In this document: positions 46,826-56,825 of the stretch, piece after piece
How the letters are laid out: the number at the start of each line of letters is the position of its first letter
Numbering within the stretch: the stretch's first letter is position 1
Source: Microvirga ossetica
GTDB taxonomy: Bacteria; Pseudomonadota; Alphaproteobacteria; Rhizobiales; Beijerinckiaceae
Length of the DNA: 64,000 bases
Assembly: GCF_002741015.1 (NCBI RefSeq)
Contig: NZ_CP016616.1
Location: 3,381,501 to 3,445,500 of the forward strand
Direction: 5' to 3'
Position numbers and translations under genes: made by a program
The notes under the pieces: generated by a model
What the model saw: only the letters and a program-made list of their open reading frames with translations
What the model was told of the DNA's origin: nothing
Databases searched by the model: none

Positions 46826-49800
46826 ATGGTAGCTTATATCAAATCTGATCTCGAATTCATCCTGGAGCAGATCAAAATTGCGGAGAAGCACGCCGCCTAC
46901 ATCGCCAACCCGAATGATCCGAACGCGGCGCCGCTCTACGGCATTGGCTTGGCCGGCCAGACCGGCTCCGTTCCATCCTACAACCTCAGCATGGGGCTTC
47001 GGACGGTCGACGGGCAGAACAACAACCTGCTGCCCGGCCAGGAGAAGTGGGGCGCCGCCGATCAGCCGTTCCCCGAACTGCTCGCCCCGGTCTACCGGCC
47101 GGCGGACGGCACCATGTTCGATCCCGACGGCCCCGGACCCGCGCCGGCGATGCCCACGGCGGCGAACTACGATCCCTCGAACGACCCGAACTCGCTGGTG
47201 TTCGACGCCAGCCTGCGCACCATCTCCAACCTGATCGTCGACCAGACGCTGGCCAACCCGGCCGCCATCATCAAGGGGCTGCAGGCCGGCGGCGTGGTCG
47301 ACGCCAGCCTCGCCAACGTCGCTTTGGTGCAGGCCATCTACGCCGCCTTCAAGCCCGCGCTCGACGCCGAGTATCAGGCCCGCGTGGTGATGCAGAATGC
47401 CAAGACCGCGGCGAACGCTCTCAGCGACGGCGACGAAACCACCCCTCCCAGCGACGCCGAACAGGCGGCGCTCGACCTCCTGGACACCGCGACGGCGGCG
47501 CACACCGTCAAGCTCGCCGATCTGGCAGCCGCCCGCGGGGTCCGCGATACGGCCCTCGTGCCGTTCGGCCTCACGATGGACGGCGACAACGTCCAGATCA
47601 CCAACGTCTCCCCGGACGTCGGCCTGTCGGCCCCGTTCAATTCATGGTTCACGCTGTTCGGCCAGTTCTTCGACCACGGTCTGGATCTCGTCAACAAGGG
47701 CGGCAGCGGCACCGTGTTCGTGCCGCTTCAGCCGGACGATCCGCTGTACGTGCCGGGCAGCCACACCAACTTCATGGTGCTGACCCGCGCCACCGTCACG
47801 GCCGGCGCCGACGGCGTCATGGGCACGGCGGACGACGTCCGCCCGGTCAACACCACGACCCCGTTCGTCGACCAGAACCAGACCTATAGCTCGCACGCCT
47901 CCCACCAGGTGTTCCTGCGCCAGTATGCGCTCGACGCCAACGGCGTCCCGCACGCCACCGGCAAGCTGATCGAGGGCGGCGGCGCGCAGCCGGGCGGCAT
48001 GGCCACCTGGGGCGAGCTCAAAGCGCAGGCGAAAATGCTTGGCATCCTGCTGACCGACCAGGACGTCGGCGCGGTACCGCTGCTGCGCACCGATGCGTAC
48101 GGCAATTTCATCCCCAACGCCGCGGGCTTCGCGCAGATCATCACCGGCGTCGGCGCCGACGGCATTCCGAACACGGCGGACGACATCGTCATTTCCGGCA
48201 CCTCGACCGCGCCGGTTGGCGTTTCCACCGCGCTCCGCATCAACGCCGCCTTCCTGGCGGACATCGCCCATGACGCAGTCCCGAACGGTCTCGCCGACGG
48301 CGATCTCGAGATCGGGCTTGGGAACCCGGGCAACGGGCTGGCGGTCTACGACAACGAACTGCTGGACGCCCACTTCATTGCCGGCGACGGTCGCGCCAAC
48401 GAGAACATCGGCCTCACCGCCGTCCACCACATCTTCCACTCCGAGCACAACCGGCTGGTCGAGCACACCAAGGAAATCGTGCTCGCGACCAAGGACAGGG
48501 CCTTCATCAACGAGTGGTTGGATGTCGATCTGACCCAGGCCCAGGTCAATGCCATCCCGACCGACGCGGCGGGGATCCATGCCTTGGCCAATACGCTGAT
48601 CTGGGACGGCGAGCGCCTGTTCCAGGCCGCCAAGTTCGGCACCGAGATGCAGTACCAGCATCTCGTGTTCGAGGATTTCGCCCGCAAGATCCAGCCCAAC
48701 ATCGACTTCTTCGTCGTGCCGGACGGCTACCACGCCGACATCGATCCGAGCATCGTCGCGGAGTTCGCCCACGTGGTCTACCGCTTCGGCCACTCGATGC
48801 TGACCGAGACCATCGATCGGCTCGACCCGACCTTCACCAACGACCAGATCAGCCTGATCGAGGGCTTCCTCAATCCGATCGAGTTCGACACGGGCCACAC
48901 CGTCGCCGACAGCGTCGCCGCCGGCAACATCATCCGCGGCATGACCCGCCAGGTCGGCAACGAGATCGACGAGTTCGTCACCAGCGCGCTGCGCAACAAC
49001 CTGCTCGGCCTGCCGCTCGACCTCGCCACCATCAACCTGGCCCGCGGACGCGACACCGGCGTACCCTCGCTCAACGCCGCGCGCCGTGAATTCTTCGAGG
49101 CCTCCAGCCACGCCGAGGAACTGCGGCCCTATGCGAGCTGGACCGATTTCGCCGGCCACCTCAAGAACGAGGCCTCGATCATAAACTTCGTCGCGGCCTA
49201 CGGCACCCACACGCTGATCACCGGCCAGACCACGGTCGAGGGCAAGCGCGACGCGGCCATGGCGCTGATCTTCGGCACCAGCTTCGGCGACATCGTCGTT
49301 CCCACCGACCCGGCCGCGCTCGCGGCCTTCCACGCCGACCGCCTCGCCTTCCTCAACGCCACCGGCATCTACGCCGGCGGCACGCTGGGCGGCCTCGACA
49401 ACGTCGACCTCTGGATCGGCGGTCTGGCCGAAAAGGTCATGCCGTTCGGCGGCATGCTGGGCTCGACCTTCAACTTCGTGTTCGAGGTCCAGCTCGAGAA
49501 GCTCCAGGACGGCGACCGCTTCTACTATCTGCAGCGGCTCGACGGCCTGCATCTGCTCTCCGAGATGGAGAACAACACCTTCGCCAAGGTGATCGGCCTC
49601 AACGCCGACGCCGGCCATCTGCCCTCGGACGTGTTCTCTACGCCCGGCCTCATCCTTGAGGTCGACCGGAGCAAGCAGTGGAACCCGGGCCTTGTTGCGG
49701 CAGGCGCCGACGGCATCCTGCTCGATAATCCAGCCACGCTCGTAAACGAAGCTGCCGACAATCGGACTGGCGTCGACGGCATCGCGGGGACCGCTGACGA

Positions 49801-52800
49801 TCACCTCGGCAACGACCCACTCGGCGGCAGCATCCTCACCCCGCTCGTGATCCGCGACAATCCGGCGACGGCCGGAGTTGAGACGAACTACCTGCGCTAC
49901 ACCGGCACCGAACACGTCCTCTTGGGCGGCACCGACGAGGACGACACCCTCATCGCCAGCGAGGGTGACGACACCCTCTACGGCGACGGCGGCAACGACC
50001 GCATGGAAGGCGGCGCGGGCAACGACCAGTACATCGGCGGCGACGGCGACGACATCATCACCGATCTGTTCGGCGACGACATCATGCGCACCGGTCGCGG
50101 CCATGACGCGGTCAACGCGGGCCAAGGCGTCGACCTGGTGGTCGCCGACGAAGGCCAGGACTTCATCGTCCTCGGCGCGGACGGTTTGGACGAGGCCTTT
50201 GGCGGCGTCGGCAACGACTTCGTCTACGGCAGCAAGACCACCGAACAGACGATGGGCGGGGAGGGTGACGACTGGATCGAAGTCGGTGCCTGGACCGGCG
50301 CCATCGGCGACAACTTCGACGATCAGTTCCAACAAGACGCGGTCAAGGGACACGACGTGTTCCACGGCGACGGCGGCTTCGACGAGTTCATCGGCGAGGG
50401 CGGCGACGACATCTGGTTCGGCAGCCTGGGCCGCGGCAAGTTCGACGGCATGTCCGGCTACGACTGGACGACTTACGATGGCATGAAATTCGCCGTCAAT
50501 GTCGACCTCAACACCCAGATACTGCCCGGTCTTCCGGTGCTTCCGGCCGATGCCGCGCTCGACAGCTTCACCCAGGTCGAGGGCGCTTCGGGTTCGGCCC
50601 ATAACGACGTCATCCGCGGCTCCGACGTCACGGCGGCCGACATGCCGACGGAGGGCTTCCGCGGCAGCGCGCTCGACGCCGAGGGCATCGCTCTCATCAC
50701 GGGCCTGCAGGCGCTGCTTGCCGGCGCGGGACCGGCCTCGTTCGACGCCCAGGGTCGGTTCGTCGGCGGCAACATCCTGCTCGGCGGAGCAGGAAGCGAC
50801 GTGATCGAAGGCCGCGGCGGCGACGACATCATCGACGGCGACGCCTGGCTTCGCGTGCGCATCGCCGTGATGTCCGAATTCGACGAGAACGGTCCGGTCG
50901 GCAACCTCGTCCTGAGTTACCATGACAGCATGACGACGCTGGTCCAGAAGGTGTTCTCGGGCGAGATCAACCCGGGCCAGCTCAAGATCGTCCGCGACAT
51001 CGTCACGCCGACCGGACCTTCGACGGACATCGACACGGCGGTCTATTCCGACGTCCGCGCCAACTACTCGTTCTCAGCGCAGGCTGACGGCACGCTGGTG
51101 GTCGCCAACACCGGCGGCGTGAATCCGCTCGAGGGGACCGACCTGCTCCGCCACATGGAGAAGCTGCAGTTCGCCGATGGCGGTGCGCTCAACATCATCA
51201 CCGGCACGCCCTATAGCGACAACGGCTTGGCCCCGCAAGGCGCCGCGCCGCTGAATCAGCCCGCTCTCAACGGCACGGCTGGGGATGACCTCATCCTCGG
51301 CTTGGCTGGGGTGGATGTTCTCAATGGCAACGCTGGCAACGACATCCTTGTTGGTGGTGCCGATGGCACGGTGGCAACTCTGACCACCGTGACCTTCCAG
51401 GACAACTTCAACACCAGCAGCTTCAGCAACTCCAATGGTCCCAACGGCAACCCCGCTTGGACGACCAGCTGGGCAGAAACCAACGACGGCCTCGGGCCTA
51501 ATAACAGCCCGAATGGCAGCCCGACCGGTGGCCAAATCCAGATTGACAATGGCCAGGATGTCCTTCGGTTCAATGCCGGGGACGGCGGGCAGATCCAGCG
51601 TACTGTCGATCTGAGCAATGCCACTGGGGCGACGCTTTCCTATACGGTAGCCCGCAACAGCCTCGAGGGACCGCCGGATGGTGACGCCGTCACTGTCTTC
51701 TTCTCTCGGAACGGAACCGATTTCGTTCTAGTCGATACCATCAACAGCACGTCATCCCTGACGCCGCGTAATATCGACCTCACTCTCTTCGGCACTGGCG
51801 CCTTCACGGCGAACGCGGCGATCCGCTTTGTCGTCAACACGCTGGAAGCAGGCGAGTTTGTCTCAGTCGACACCCTGGCCATCACCCGCACCACCGTCTC
51901 CACTGGCGTCGTCGCCGGTGACACCCTCAACGGCGGTGCGGGCGATGACACCTATTCGTTCTCGCTCGGCGACGGCAACGATGTCATCAACGAAGCTGCC
52001 TCAGCCGGCGCCGCGGATCGGATCTCGATCCTCGCCCCGACCACCGGTACCGACGTCGACGGCTTGCCGATCCGGACCATCTCTGCCCTCAATGTCGTGG
52101 ACAATAACACCAACACCAGTGATGGCGATCTGGTTATCAACTACAGCCTCCCGGATGGTGCCAACACGGTGGCGCAGTCCATCAGGGTGGCGAACCACTT
52201 CGACGGTGCCAACGCCCAGACTGGCGTCGAGTTCATCAACTTCAACGGCGCCGTCTTCAACGGCTACCAGCTGGTTGGGGACTACGCCATCAACCGGGCC
52301 GACCCGGGCGGCGGCGGCACGCGTAGTGTCAACCTCGCTGCTTCCACAGTGAACAACCTCATTGCCGGCGAAGACGGCGACAATGACGCGATCACCGGCG
52401 GCAGCGGCAACGACCTGATCTTTGGCGGCGGCGACAACGACGATCTCGCCGGCGGCCTCGGCGATGATCTGCTCGTAGGCGGCGCCGGCAGCGACAGGCT
52501 CGACGGCGGCGACGGCGTCGATCACCTGGTCGGCGGTGACGGCAACGACACTTATGTCGACGACACTGGCGAGGACGTGATCGTCGAGACGGCTACGGGG
52601 GGCACCGATACGGTCGAGACGCTGGCGGCGACTTATTCGCTGGCGCTCCTGGCCAATATCGAGAACCTCTCGTATGAGGGAGTCGATGCCGACCCGTTCG
52701 TCGGTACTGGCAACGCGCTCAACAACGTCATCAGCGGCGGCGATCTCAACGACTCCCTCGATGGCGGCCTCGGCGCCGACACGCTCGCCGGCGGACTCGG

Positions 52801-54940
52801 AGACGACACCTACGTCGTCGACAATGTCGGTGACGTTGTCAACGAGGCAGCCGACGCAGGTGTTGACCGTGTCAACGCGTCCATCGGCTACACGCTCGGC
52901 GCCAATGTCGACAACCTGACCCTGACCGGCGCTGCCGCGATCAACGGTACAGGCAATGCTCTCGACAACGACATGGATGGCAACACCGGTGACAACCAGC
53001 TCTTTGGCGGCGCCGGCAACGACAACATCGATGGCGGTGACGGTAGCGACCTTATCGATGGAGGGACCGGAAATGATGTTTTGTCGGGCGGAACCGGTGA
53101 CGATATGGACACGATTGTTGGCGGGGCTGGCGACGACACGATCAGTGTCAGCAACGGCAACGACATCGTTCGTTACACGGCTTCCGGCTTCGGGGCCGAC
53201 ATAATCAACACCTTCGACGCTAACGCCACTGGCGGCCAAGACCTGATTGATCTCAGCGCCTTGGGGCTCACCGCGGCGAACATCGGCACCACAGCGACCT
53301 CCCGCATCCAGCTGCAGGATATTGAGGATGGTGCGACAGACGACACCCTGATCACTATCCGGGATGCCAACTTGGTGACGATCGGGACGATCCGCCTCGA
53401 AGAGCTGGATGTCACCAACATCAATGCTTCCGACTTCATCCTGGCTGGCCCGGCGACTGCGCCAATCGTCGGAACCCCTGTCGCTGACAACCCGCTCAAT
53501 GGCACAGCCAATGCTGACGCTATCAATGGCCTTGCCGGCAACGATGTCATAAACGGACTGGCCGAAAACGACACCATCACCGGTGGGCTCGACATCGACA
53601 CAATCAACGCTGGCGACGGCGATGACAGGATCATCTGGAACGCCAACGCGAGTGGTGCGACGGACGGCCGTGACATCGTCAATGGCGGAACGGAAGGTGG
53701 CCTCGGCGACACGTTCGTCATCAACGGCAATGCGAGTGCGGAGACCTACAACATCTACACCCGCGCCGCCTGGGATGCCCTCCCTGGCAACAACCTCGCC
53801 AGCCTGGCCGCTGCAACGGAGATCGTGATTACGCGCAACGGCACTAGCAATACCTCGATCATCGCCGAGCTGACCGAGATCGAGGAGATCCGGATCAACG
53901 GCGTGGATCCCTCGGGCGCCGGCGGAGGAGCCGGTCCCGGCGATACGTTCAACATCGTCGGCGACTTCTCGGGCACCAGCCTGCGCCTCAACACCATCAC
54001 GATCGATGGCACGGGGGGTGATGATGTGGTCGACATTGCGGCTTTGGCCTCGGCACACCGGATCGTGTTCAGTTCCAACGGCGGCAAGGACACCATCGTA
54101 GGCACCTTGAGAGCCCAGGATGTGATCGAACTGCCTCCGGGCAAGTCGCTCGCCGACTATACCGAAGAGACCAACGACCAAGGCGTCACCACCCTGACGA
54201 GCGGCGACCATCAGATCACCTACACACGCTCTGAACCCCCGGTCGTGCAGCCTCCGGTCCAACCTCCGGTTGTTCAGCCTCCTGTCAACCAGCTTCCCGG
54301 CGAGCAGCCACCGGTCGTGGGTCCGGTGGGGCCGGTGAACGAGGTCGAGTGGGGCGGTCGCGGCCATGACCGGCTCAGGGGCGACGACGGCCATGACAAG
54401 CTCTATGGCAGGTCCGGCAACGACCGGCTCTGGGGTCAGGATGGCAATGACGGCCTCGACGGCGGCGCGGGTCACGACAAGCTCTACGGCGGAGCGGGCC
54501 ATGACAAGCTCTACGGCAGGTCCGGGCATGACTCGCTCGACGGCGGGGCCGGCAACGACCGGCTCTGGGGTGAGGGCGGCAACGACAAGCTCTATGGCCG
54601 GTCCGGCGACGACCGTCTCGACGGCGGGTCGGGCAGCGACAAGCTCTACGGGGGCGCCGGCAACGACGTGCTCAAGGGCGGGTCGGGCGACGACCGGCTC
54701 TCGGGTGGCGCGGGCAACGACACCTTCATCTTCCAGAAGGGCGGCGGCCGGGACGTGGTGAGCGACTTCCGGGCCGATCACGACCGGATTGATGCGAGCC
54801 GTCTTGCGGAAGTGGACAGCATGTCGGACCTCCGGGTCATGCAGGTCGGCCACGATACCGTCGTCGAGCACGGCACCGATGTCCTCGTCCTCAAGGGCGT
54901 CAACGTATCCGATCTCGACAACAGCGACTTCATCTTCTGA
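46826..54940 (+). CDS. Giant secreted haem peroxidase with RTX repeats
   Basis: 2704 aa from the ATG at 46826 (GGGAGGG 7 nt upstream). Residues about 1-1000 form an animal-type (peroxinectin-like) haem peroxidase: distal His284 in FGQFFDHGLD, GDGRANENIGLTAVHHIFHSEHNR, proximal His656 in VYRFGHSMLTE, and INLARGRDTGVPSLN. RTX blocks lie at about 1030-1140, 1480-1515, 1840-1915, 2040-2100 and 2510-2635. A lectin-like beta domain lies near 1515-1690 and a Pro-rich linker (VVQPPVQPPV..) near 2470-2500. No Sec signal; C-terminal T1SS signal ending DNSDFIF. Its exporter and fusion protein follow. Likely extracellular, making reactive halogen/oxygen species or crosslinking matrix. Confidence 0.92.
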   Translation: MVAYIKSDLEFILEQIKIAEKHAAYIANPNDPNAAPLYGIGLAGQTGSVPSYNLSMGLRTVDGQNNNLLPGQEKWGAADQPFPELLAPVYRPADGTMFDPDGPGPAPAMPTAANYDPSNDPNSLVFDASLRTISNLIVDQTLANPAAIIKGLQAGGVVDASLANVALVQAIYAAFKPALDAEYQARVVMQNAKTAANALSDGDETTPPSDAEQAALDLLDTATAAHTVKLADLAAARGVRDTALVPFGLTMDGDNVQITNVSPDVGLSAPFNSWFTLFGQFFDHGLDLVNKGGSGTVFVPLQPDDPLYVPGSHTNFMVLTRATVTAGADGVMGTADDVRPVNTTTPFVDQNQTYSSHASHQVFLRQYALDANGVPHATGKLIEGGGAQPGGMATWGELKAQAKMLGILLTDQDVGAVPLLRTDAYGNFIPNAAGFAQIITGVGADGIPNTADDIVISGTSTAPVGVSTALRINAAFLADIAHDAVPNGLADGDLEIGLGNPGNGLAVYDNELLDAHFIAGDGRANENIGLTAVHHIFHSEHNRLVEHTKEIVLATKDRAFINEWLDVDLTQAQVNAIPTDAAGIHALANTLIWDGERLFQAAKFGTEMQYQHLVFEDFARKIQPNIDFFVVPDGYHADIDPSIVAEFAHVVYRFGHSMLTETIDRLDPTFTNDQISLIEGFLNPIEFDTGHTVADSVAAGNIIRGMTRQVGNEIDEFVTSALRNNLLGLPLDLATINLARGRDTGVPSLNAARREFFEASSHAEELRPYASWTDFAGHLKNEASIINFVAAYGTHTLITGQTTVEGKRDAAMALIFGTSFGDIVVPTDPAALAAFHADRLAFLNATGIYAGGTLGGLDNVDLWIGGLAEKVMPFGGMLGSTFNFVFEVQLEKLQDGDRFYYLQRLDGLHLLSEMENNTFAKVIGLNADAGHLPSDVFSTPGLILEVDRSKQWNPGLVAAGADGILLDNPATLVNEAADNRTGVDGIAGTADDHLGNDPLGGSILTPLVIRDNPATAGVETNYLRYTGTEHVLLGGTDEDDTLIASEGDDTLYGDGGNDRMEGGAGNDQYIGGDGDDIITDLFGDDIMRTGRGHDAVNAGQGVDLVVADEGQDFIVLGADGLDEAFGGVGNDFVYGSKTTEQTMGGEGDDWIEVGAWTGAIGDNFDDQFQQDAVKGHDVFHGDGGFDEFIGEGGDDIWFGSLGRGKFDGMSGYDWTTYDGMKFAVNVDLNTQILPGLPVLPADAALDSFTQVEGASGSAHNDVIRGSDVTAADMPTEGFRGSALDAEGIALITGLQALLAGAGPASFDAQGRFVGGNILLGGAGSDVIEGRGGDDIIDGDAWLRVRIAVMSEFDENGPVGNLVLSYHDSMTTLVQKVFSGEINPGQLKIVRDIVTPTGPSTDIDTAVYSDVRANYSFSAQADGTLVVANTGGVNPLEGTDLLRHMEKLQFADGGALNIITGTPYSDNGLAPQGAAPLNQPALNGTAGDDLILGLAGVDVLNGNAGNDILVGGADGTVATLTTVTFQDNFNTSSFSNSNGPNGNPAWTTSWAETNDGLGPNNSPNGSPTGGQIQIDNGQDVLRFNAGDGGQIQRTVDLSNATGATLSYTVARNSLEGPPDGDAVTVFFSRNGTDFVLVDTINSTSSLTPRNIDLTLFGTGAFTANAAIRFVVNTLEAGEFVSVDTLAITRTTVSTGVVAGDTLNGGAGDDTYSFSLGDGNDVINEAASAGAADRISILAPTTGTDVDGLPIRTISALNVVDNNTNTSDGDLVINYSLPDGANTVAQSIRVANHFDGANAQTGVEFINFNGAVFNGYQLVGDYAINRADPGGGGTRSVNLAASTVNNLIAGEDGDNDAITGGSGNDLIFGGGDNDDLAGGLGDDLLVGGAGSDRLDGGDGVDHLVGGDGNDTYVDDTGEDVIVETATGGTDTVETLAATYSLALLANIENLSYEGVDADPFVGTGNALNNVISGGDLNDSLDGGLGADTLAGGLGDDTYVVDNVGDVVNEAADAGVDRVNASIGYTLGANVDNLTLTGAAAINGTGNALDNDMDGNTGDNQLFGGAGNDNIDGGDGSDLIDGGTGNDVLSGGTGDDMDTIVGGAGDDTISVSNGNDIVRYTASGFGADIINTFDANATGGQDLIDLSALGLTAANIGTTATSRIQLQDIEDGATDDTLITIRDANLVTIGTIRLEELDVTNINASDFILAGPATAPIVGTPVADNPLNGTANADAINGLAGNDVINGLAENDTITGGLDIDTINAGDGDDRIIWNANASGATDGRDIVNGGTEGGLGDTFVINGNASAETYNIYTRAAWDALPGNNLASLAAATEIVITRNGTSNTSIIAELTEIEEIRINGVDPSGAGGGAGPGDTFNIVGDFSGTSLRLNTITIDGTGGDDVVDIAALASAHRIVFSSNGGKDTIVGTLRAQDVIELPPGKSLADYTEETNDQGVTTLTSGDHQITYTRSEPPVVQPPVQPPVVQPPVNQLPGEQPPVVGPVGPVNEVEWGGRGHDRLRGDDGHDKLYGRSGNDRLWGQDGNDGLDGGAGHDKLYGGAGHDKLYGRSGHDSLDGGAGNDRLWGEGGNDKLYGRSGDDRLDGGSGSDKLYGGAGNDVLKGGSGDDRLSGGAGNDTFIFQKGGGRDVVSDFRADHDRIDASRLAEVDSMSDLRVMQVGHDTVVEHGTDVLVLKGVNVSDLDNSDFIF
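54350..54735 (+). repeat. C-terminal RTX repeat block, GHDKLYG type
   Basis: 27-nt units encode GRSGNDRLWG, GGAGHDKLYG and similar nonapeptides. The His at the usual Asn/Asp place in several units sets them apart from the earlier RTX blocks of the same protein. Confidence 0.85.
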
Positions 54941-54964
54941 TGCGGTTGTCCTGAGGTTGGATGG

Positions 54965-55003
54965 CCCGCCGGGAGCACTATCCCCCCACATGCTCCCGGC
55001 GGG
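54965..55003 (+). promoter_or_regulatory. Intercistronic hairpin without T-tract
   Basis: Perfect 13-bp stem CCCGCCGGGAGCA/TGCTCCCGGCGGG around a 13-nt C-rich loop, between the peroxidase stop and the exporter start. No U-run follows, so it more likely attenuates or protects mRNA than ends it fully. Confidence 0.65.
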
Positions 55004-55064
55004 ATCCCAGACAGCAGAAACGCGGCGCTTGTCCAAAGCGCCGCAACCTTTCGAGGCAACGTCC

Positions 55065-56825
55065 ATGGCCCGCTCCCCCAAGAAAAGCTTCAGCATCATG
55101 GCCTCCTGTCGCGGTGCCCTCCTGGGCGTCGCCGTGCTCAGCGGCCTGATCAACCTGCTCTACCTGTCCGGCTCGATCTTCATGATGGAGGTCTATGACC
55201 GGGTTCTGCCGAGCAGGAGCATTCCGACGCTCGTCGGTCTCTCCGTCATCATCGTCGTGCTCTATCTCTTCCAGGGCCTGTTCGACATGCTCCGCGGCCG
55301 CATCTTCGCCCGCGTCGGAGCGGCCCTGGACGAGGATCTGAGTCAGCAGATCTTCCACGGCCAGCTCAGCGCACCGATCATGGGACGCGCCGAGGGCGAC
55401 GGGCAGCAGCCGCTGCGCGATCTCGACCAGATCCGCGCCTTTCTCGCCGGCGGCGGGCCGTCGGCTCTGTTCGATCTGCCGTGGATGCCGCTCTATCTCT
55501 TCATGTGCTTCGCGTTTCATCCCTGGCTCGGCGTCGTTGCGTTGGGAGGGGCATGCCTTCTCGTCGTGATCACGGTGCTGACCGAGGTCCTGACGCGCGA
55601 GGCGTCGAAATCGGCCGTCGGAGCAGCACTCGTCCGCAACGGCATCTCCGACGGCGCGCGCCGCAATGCGGAAGTGGTTCATGCGATGGGGATGGCGCAG
55701 CGGATCGGCACGCGCTGGGGCGATGCCAATGCCCGCTATCTCGCATTCCAGCAGAAGACCTCCGACGTGGCGGGCGGCTTCGGCGCCCTCTCGAAGGTGC
55801 TGCGGATGCTGATGCAATCGGCCGTTCTCGCCGTCGGCGCCTATCTCGTCATCGACGGCCAGGCGACGGGCGGCATCATGATCGCCTCTTCCATCCTCAC
55901 GTCGCGGGCCATGGCCCCGGTCGAACTGGCGATCGGCAACTGGAAAGGCTTTGTCGGCGCCCGTCAGGGCTGGCGCCGTCTCAAGACGCTCCTGGAGGCC
56001 AATGCCCGCGGCGAGGATCCGCTTCGGCTTCCGGCGCCGCAGGCGGTCCTGTCGGTGGAGAGCGCAGGAGTCGGCGCGCCGGGTGCGCAGAAATTCGTCA
56101 TCCAGGATGTCTCCTTCGAGCTGAAGGCAGGAAGCGGCGTGGGTATCATCGGCCCGAGCGCCTCCGGCAAGTCGTCGCTCGCCCGCATGCTCGTCGGCGT
56201 GTGGCCGACCTGGCGCGGCAAGGTGCGGTTCGACGGCGCCGCGATCGAGCAATGGCTGCCGGAGGATCTCGGGCACCACATCGGTTATCTGCCGCAGGAT
56301 GTCGAGCTGTTCGCGGGAACCGTGGCGCAGAACATCGCGCGCTTCGAGCCGCAGCCGAAGGCAGAGACGGTGATCGCAGCCGCCAAGGCGGCCAATGTCC
56401 ACGAGATGATCCTTCAGCTGCCGGACGGCTACGAGACTCAGGTCGGCGAGGCCGGAGCGGCTCTGTCCGGCGGCCAGCGCCAGCGCATCGCCCTGGCGCG
56501 GGCGCTCTACGGCAATCCCTTCCTGGTCGTGCTCGACGAGCCGAACTCGAATCTCGACAACGACGGCGAGCAGGCGCTCACGACCGCGATCATGAATGTC
56601 AGGGCGCGCGGTGGCATCGTCGTGGTGATCGCGCACCGGCCCAGCGCCCTTGCCGGTGTCGACCTTGTGCTCGTGATGGGCGAGGGGCGCATGCAGAGCT
56701 TCGGCCCGAAGGACGAGGTCCTGAGCAAGGTGCTGCGGCCGGTGCCGGCGCGGAATGCGGCCGAGCAGCGTTCGTCCGCCGTTCACTCGCTGAAGATGGT
56801 TGAAGATCTGGGAGTCGCGTCATGA
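55065..56825 (+). CDS. Type I secretion ABC transporter/permease (second system)
   Basis: 586 aa from the ATG at 55065 (GAGG 9 nt upstream). A longer frame begins inside the peroxidase gene and is not credible. PrtD-like membrane domain (INLLYLSGSIFMMEVYDRVLPSRS) and ATPase with Walker A GPSASGKSS, signature LSGGQRQ and Walker B LVVLDEP. Exports the upstream peroxidase. It is a homologue, not a copy, of the exporter at 9484. Overlaps the next gene by 4 nt. Confidence 0.94.
   Translation: MARSPKKSFSIMASCRGALLGVAVLSGLINLLYLSGSIFMMEVYDRVLPSRSIPTLVGLSVIIVVLYLFQGLFDMLRGRIFARVGAALDEDLSQQIFHGQLSAPIMGRAEGDGQQPLRDLDQIRAFLAGGGPSALFDLPWMPLYLFMCFAFHPWLGVVALGGACLLVVITVLTEVLTREASKSAVGAALVRNGISDGARRNAEVVHAMGMAQRIGTRWGDANARYLAFQQKTSDVAGGFGALSKVLRMLMQSAVLAVGAYLVIDGQATGGIMIASSILTSRAMAPVELAIGNWKGFVGARQGWRRLKTLLEANARGEDPLRLPAPQAVLSVESAGVGAPGAQKFVIQDVSFELKAGSGVGIIGPSASGKSSLARMLVGVWPTWRGKVRFDGAAIEQWLPEDLGHHIGYLPQDVELFAGTVAQNIARFEPQPKAETVIAAAKAANVHEMILQLPDGYETQVGEAGAALSGGQRQRIALARALYGNPFLVVLDEPNSNLDNDGEQALTTAIMNVRARGGIVVVIAHRPSALAGVDLVLVMGEGRMQSFGPKDEVLSKVLRPVPARNAAEQRSSAVHSLKMVEDLGVAS

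Noticed and set aside
47642..50923. 1093-codon open frame antisense to the peroxidase gene
   Set aside because: Arises from the strong codon bias of the sense gene. Its product is a low-complexity Val/Asp/Ala/Gly/Glu protein without domains, and there is no ribosome site.
52001..55153. 1050-codon antisense frame through the RTX part
   Set aside because: The complement of repetitive GGN-AAC-GAC codons stays open by composition; the product is repetitive VVAGPA-like sequence. The sense strand has clear RTX and T1SS signals.
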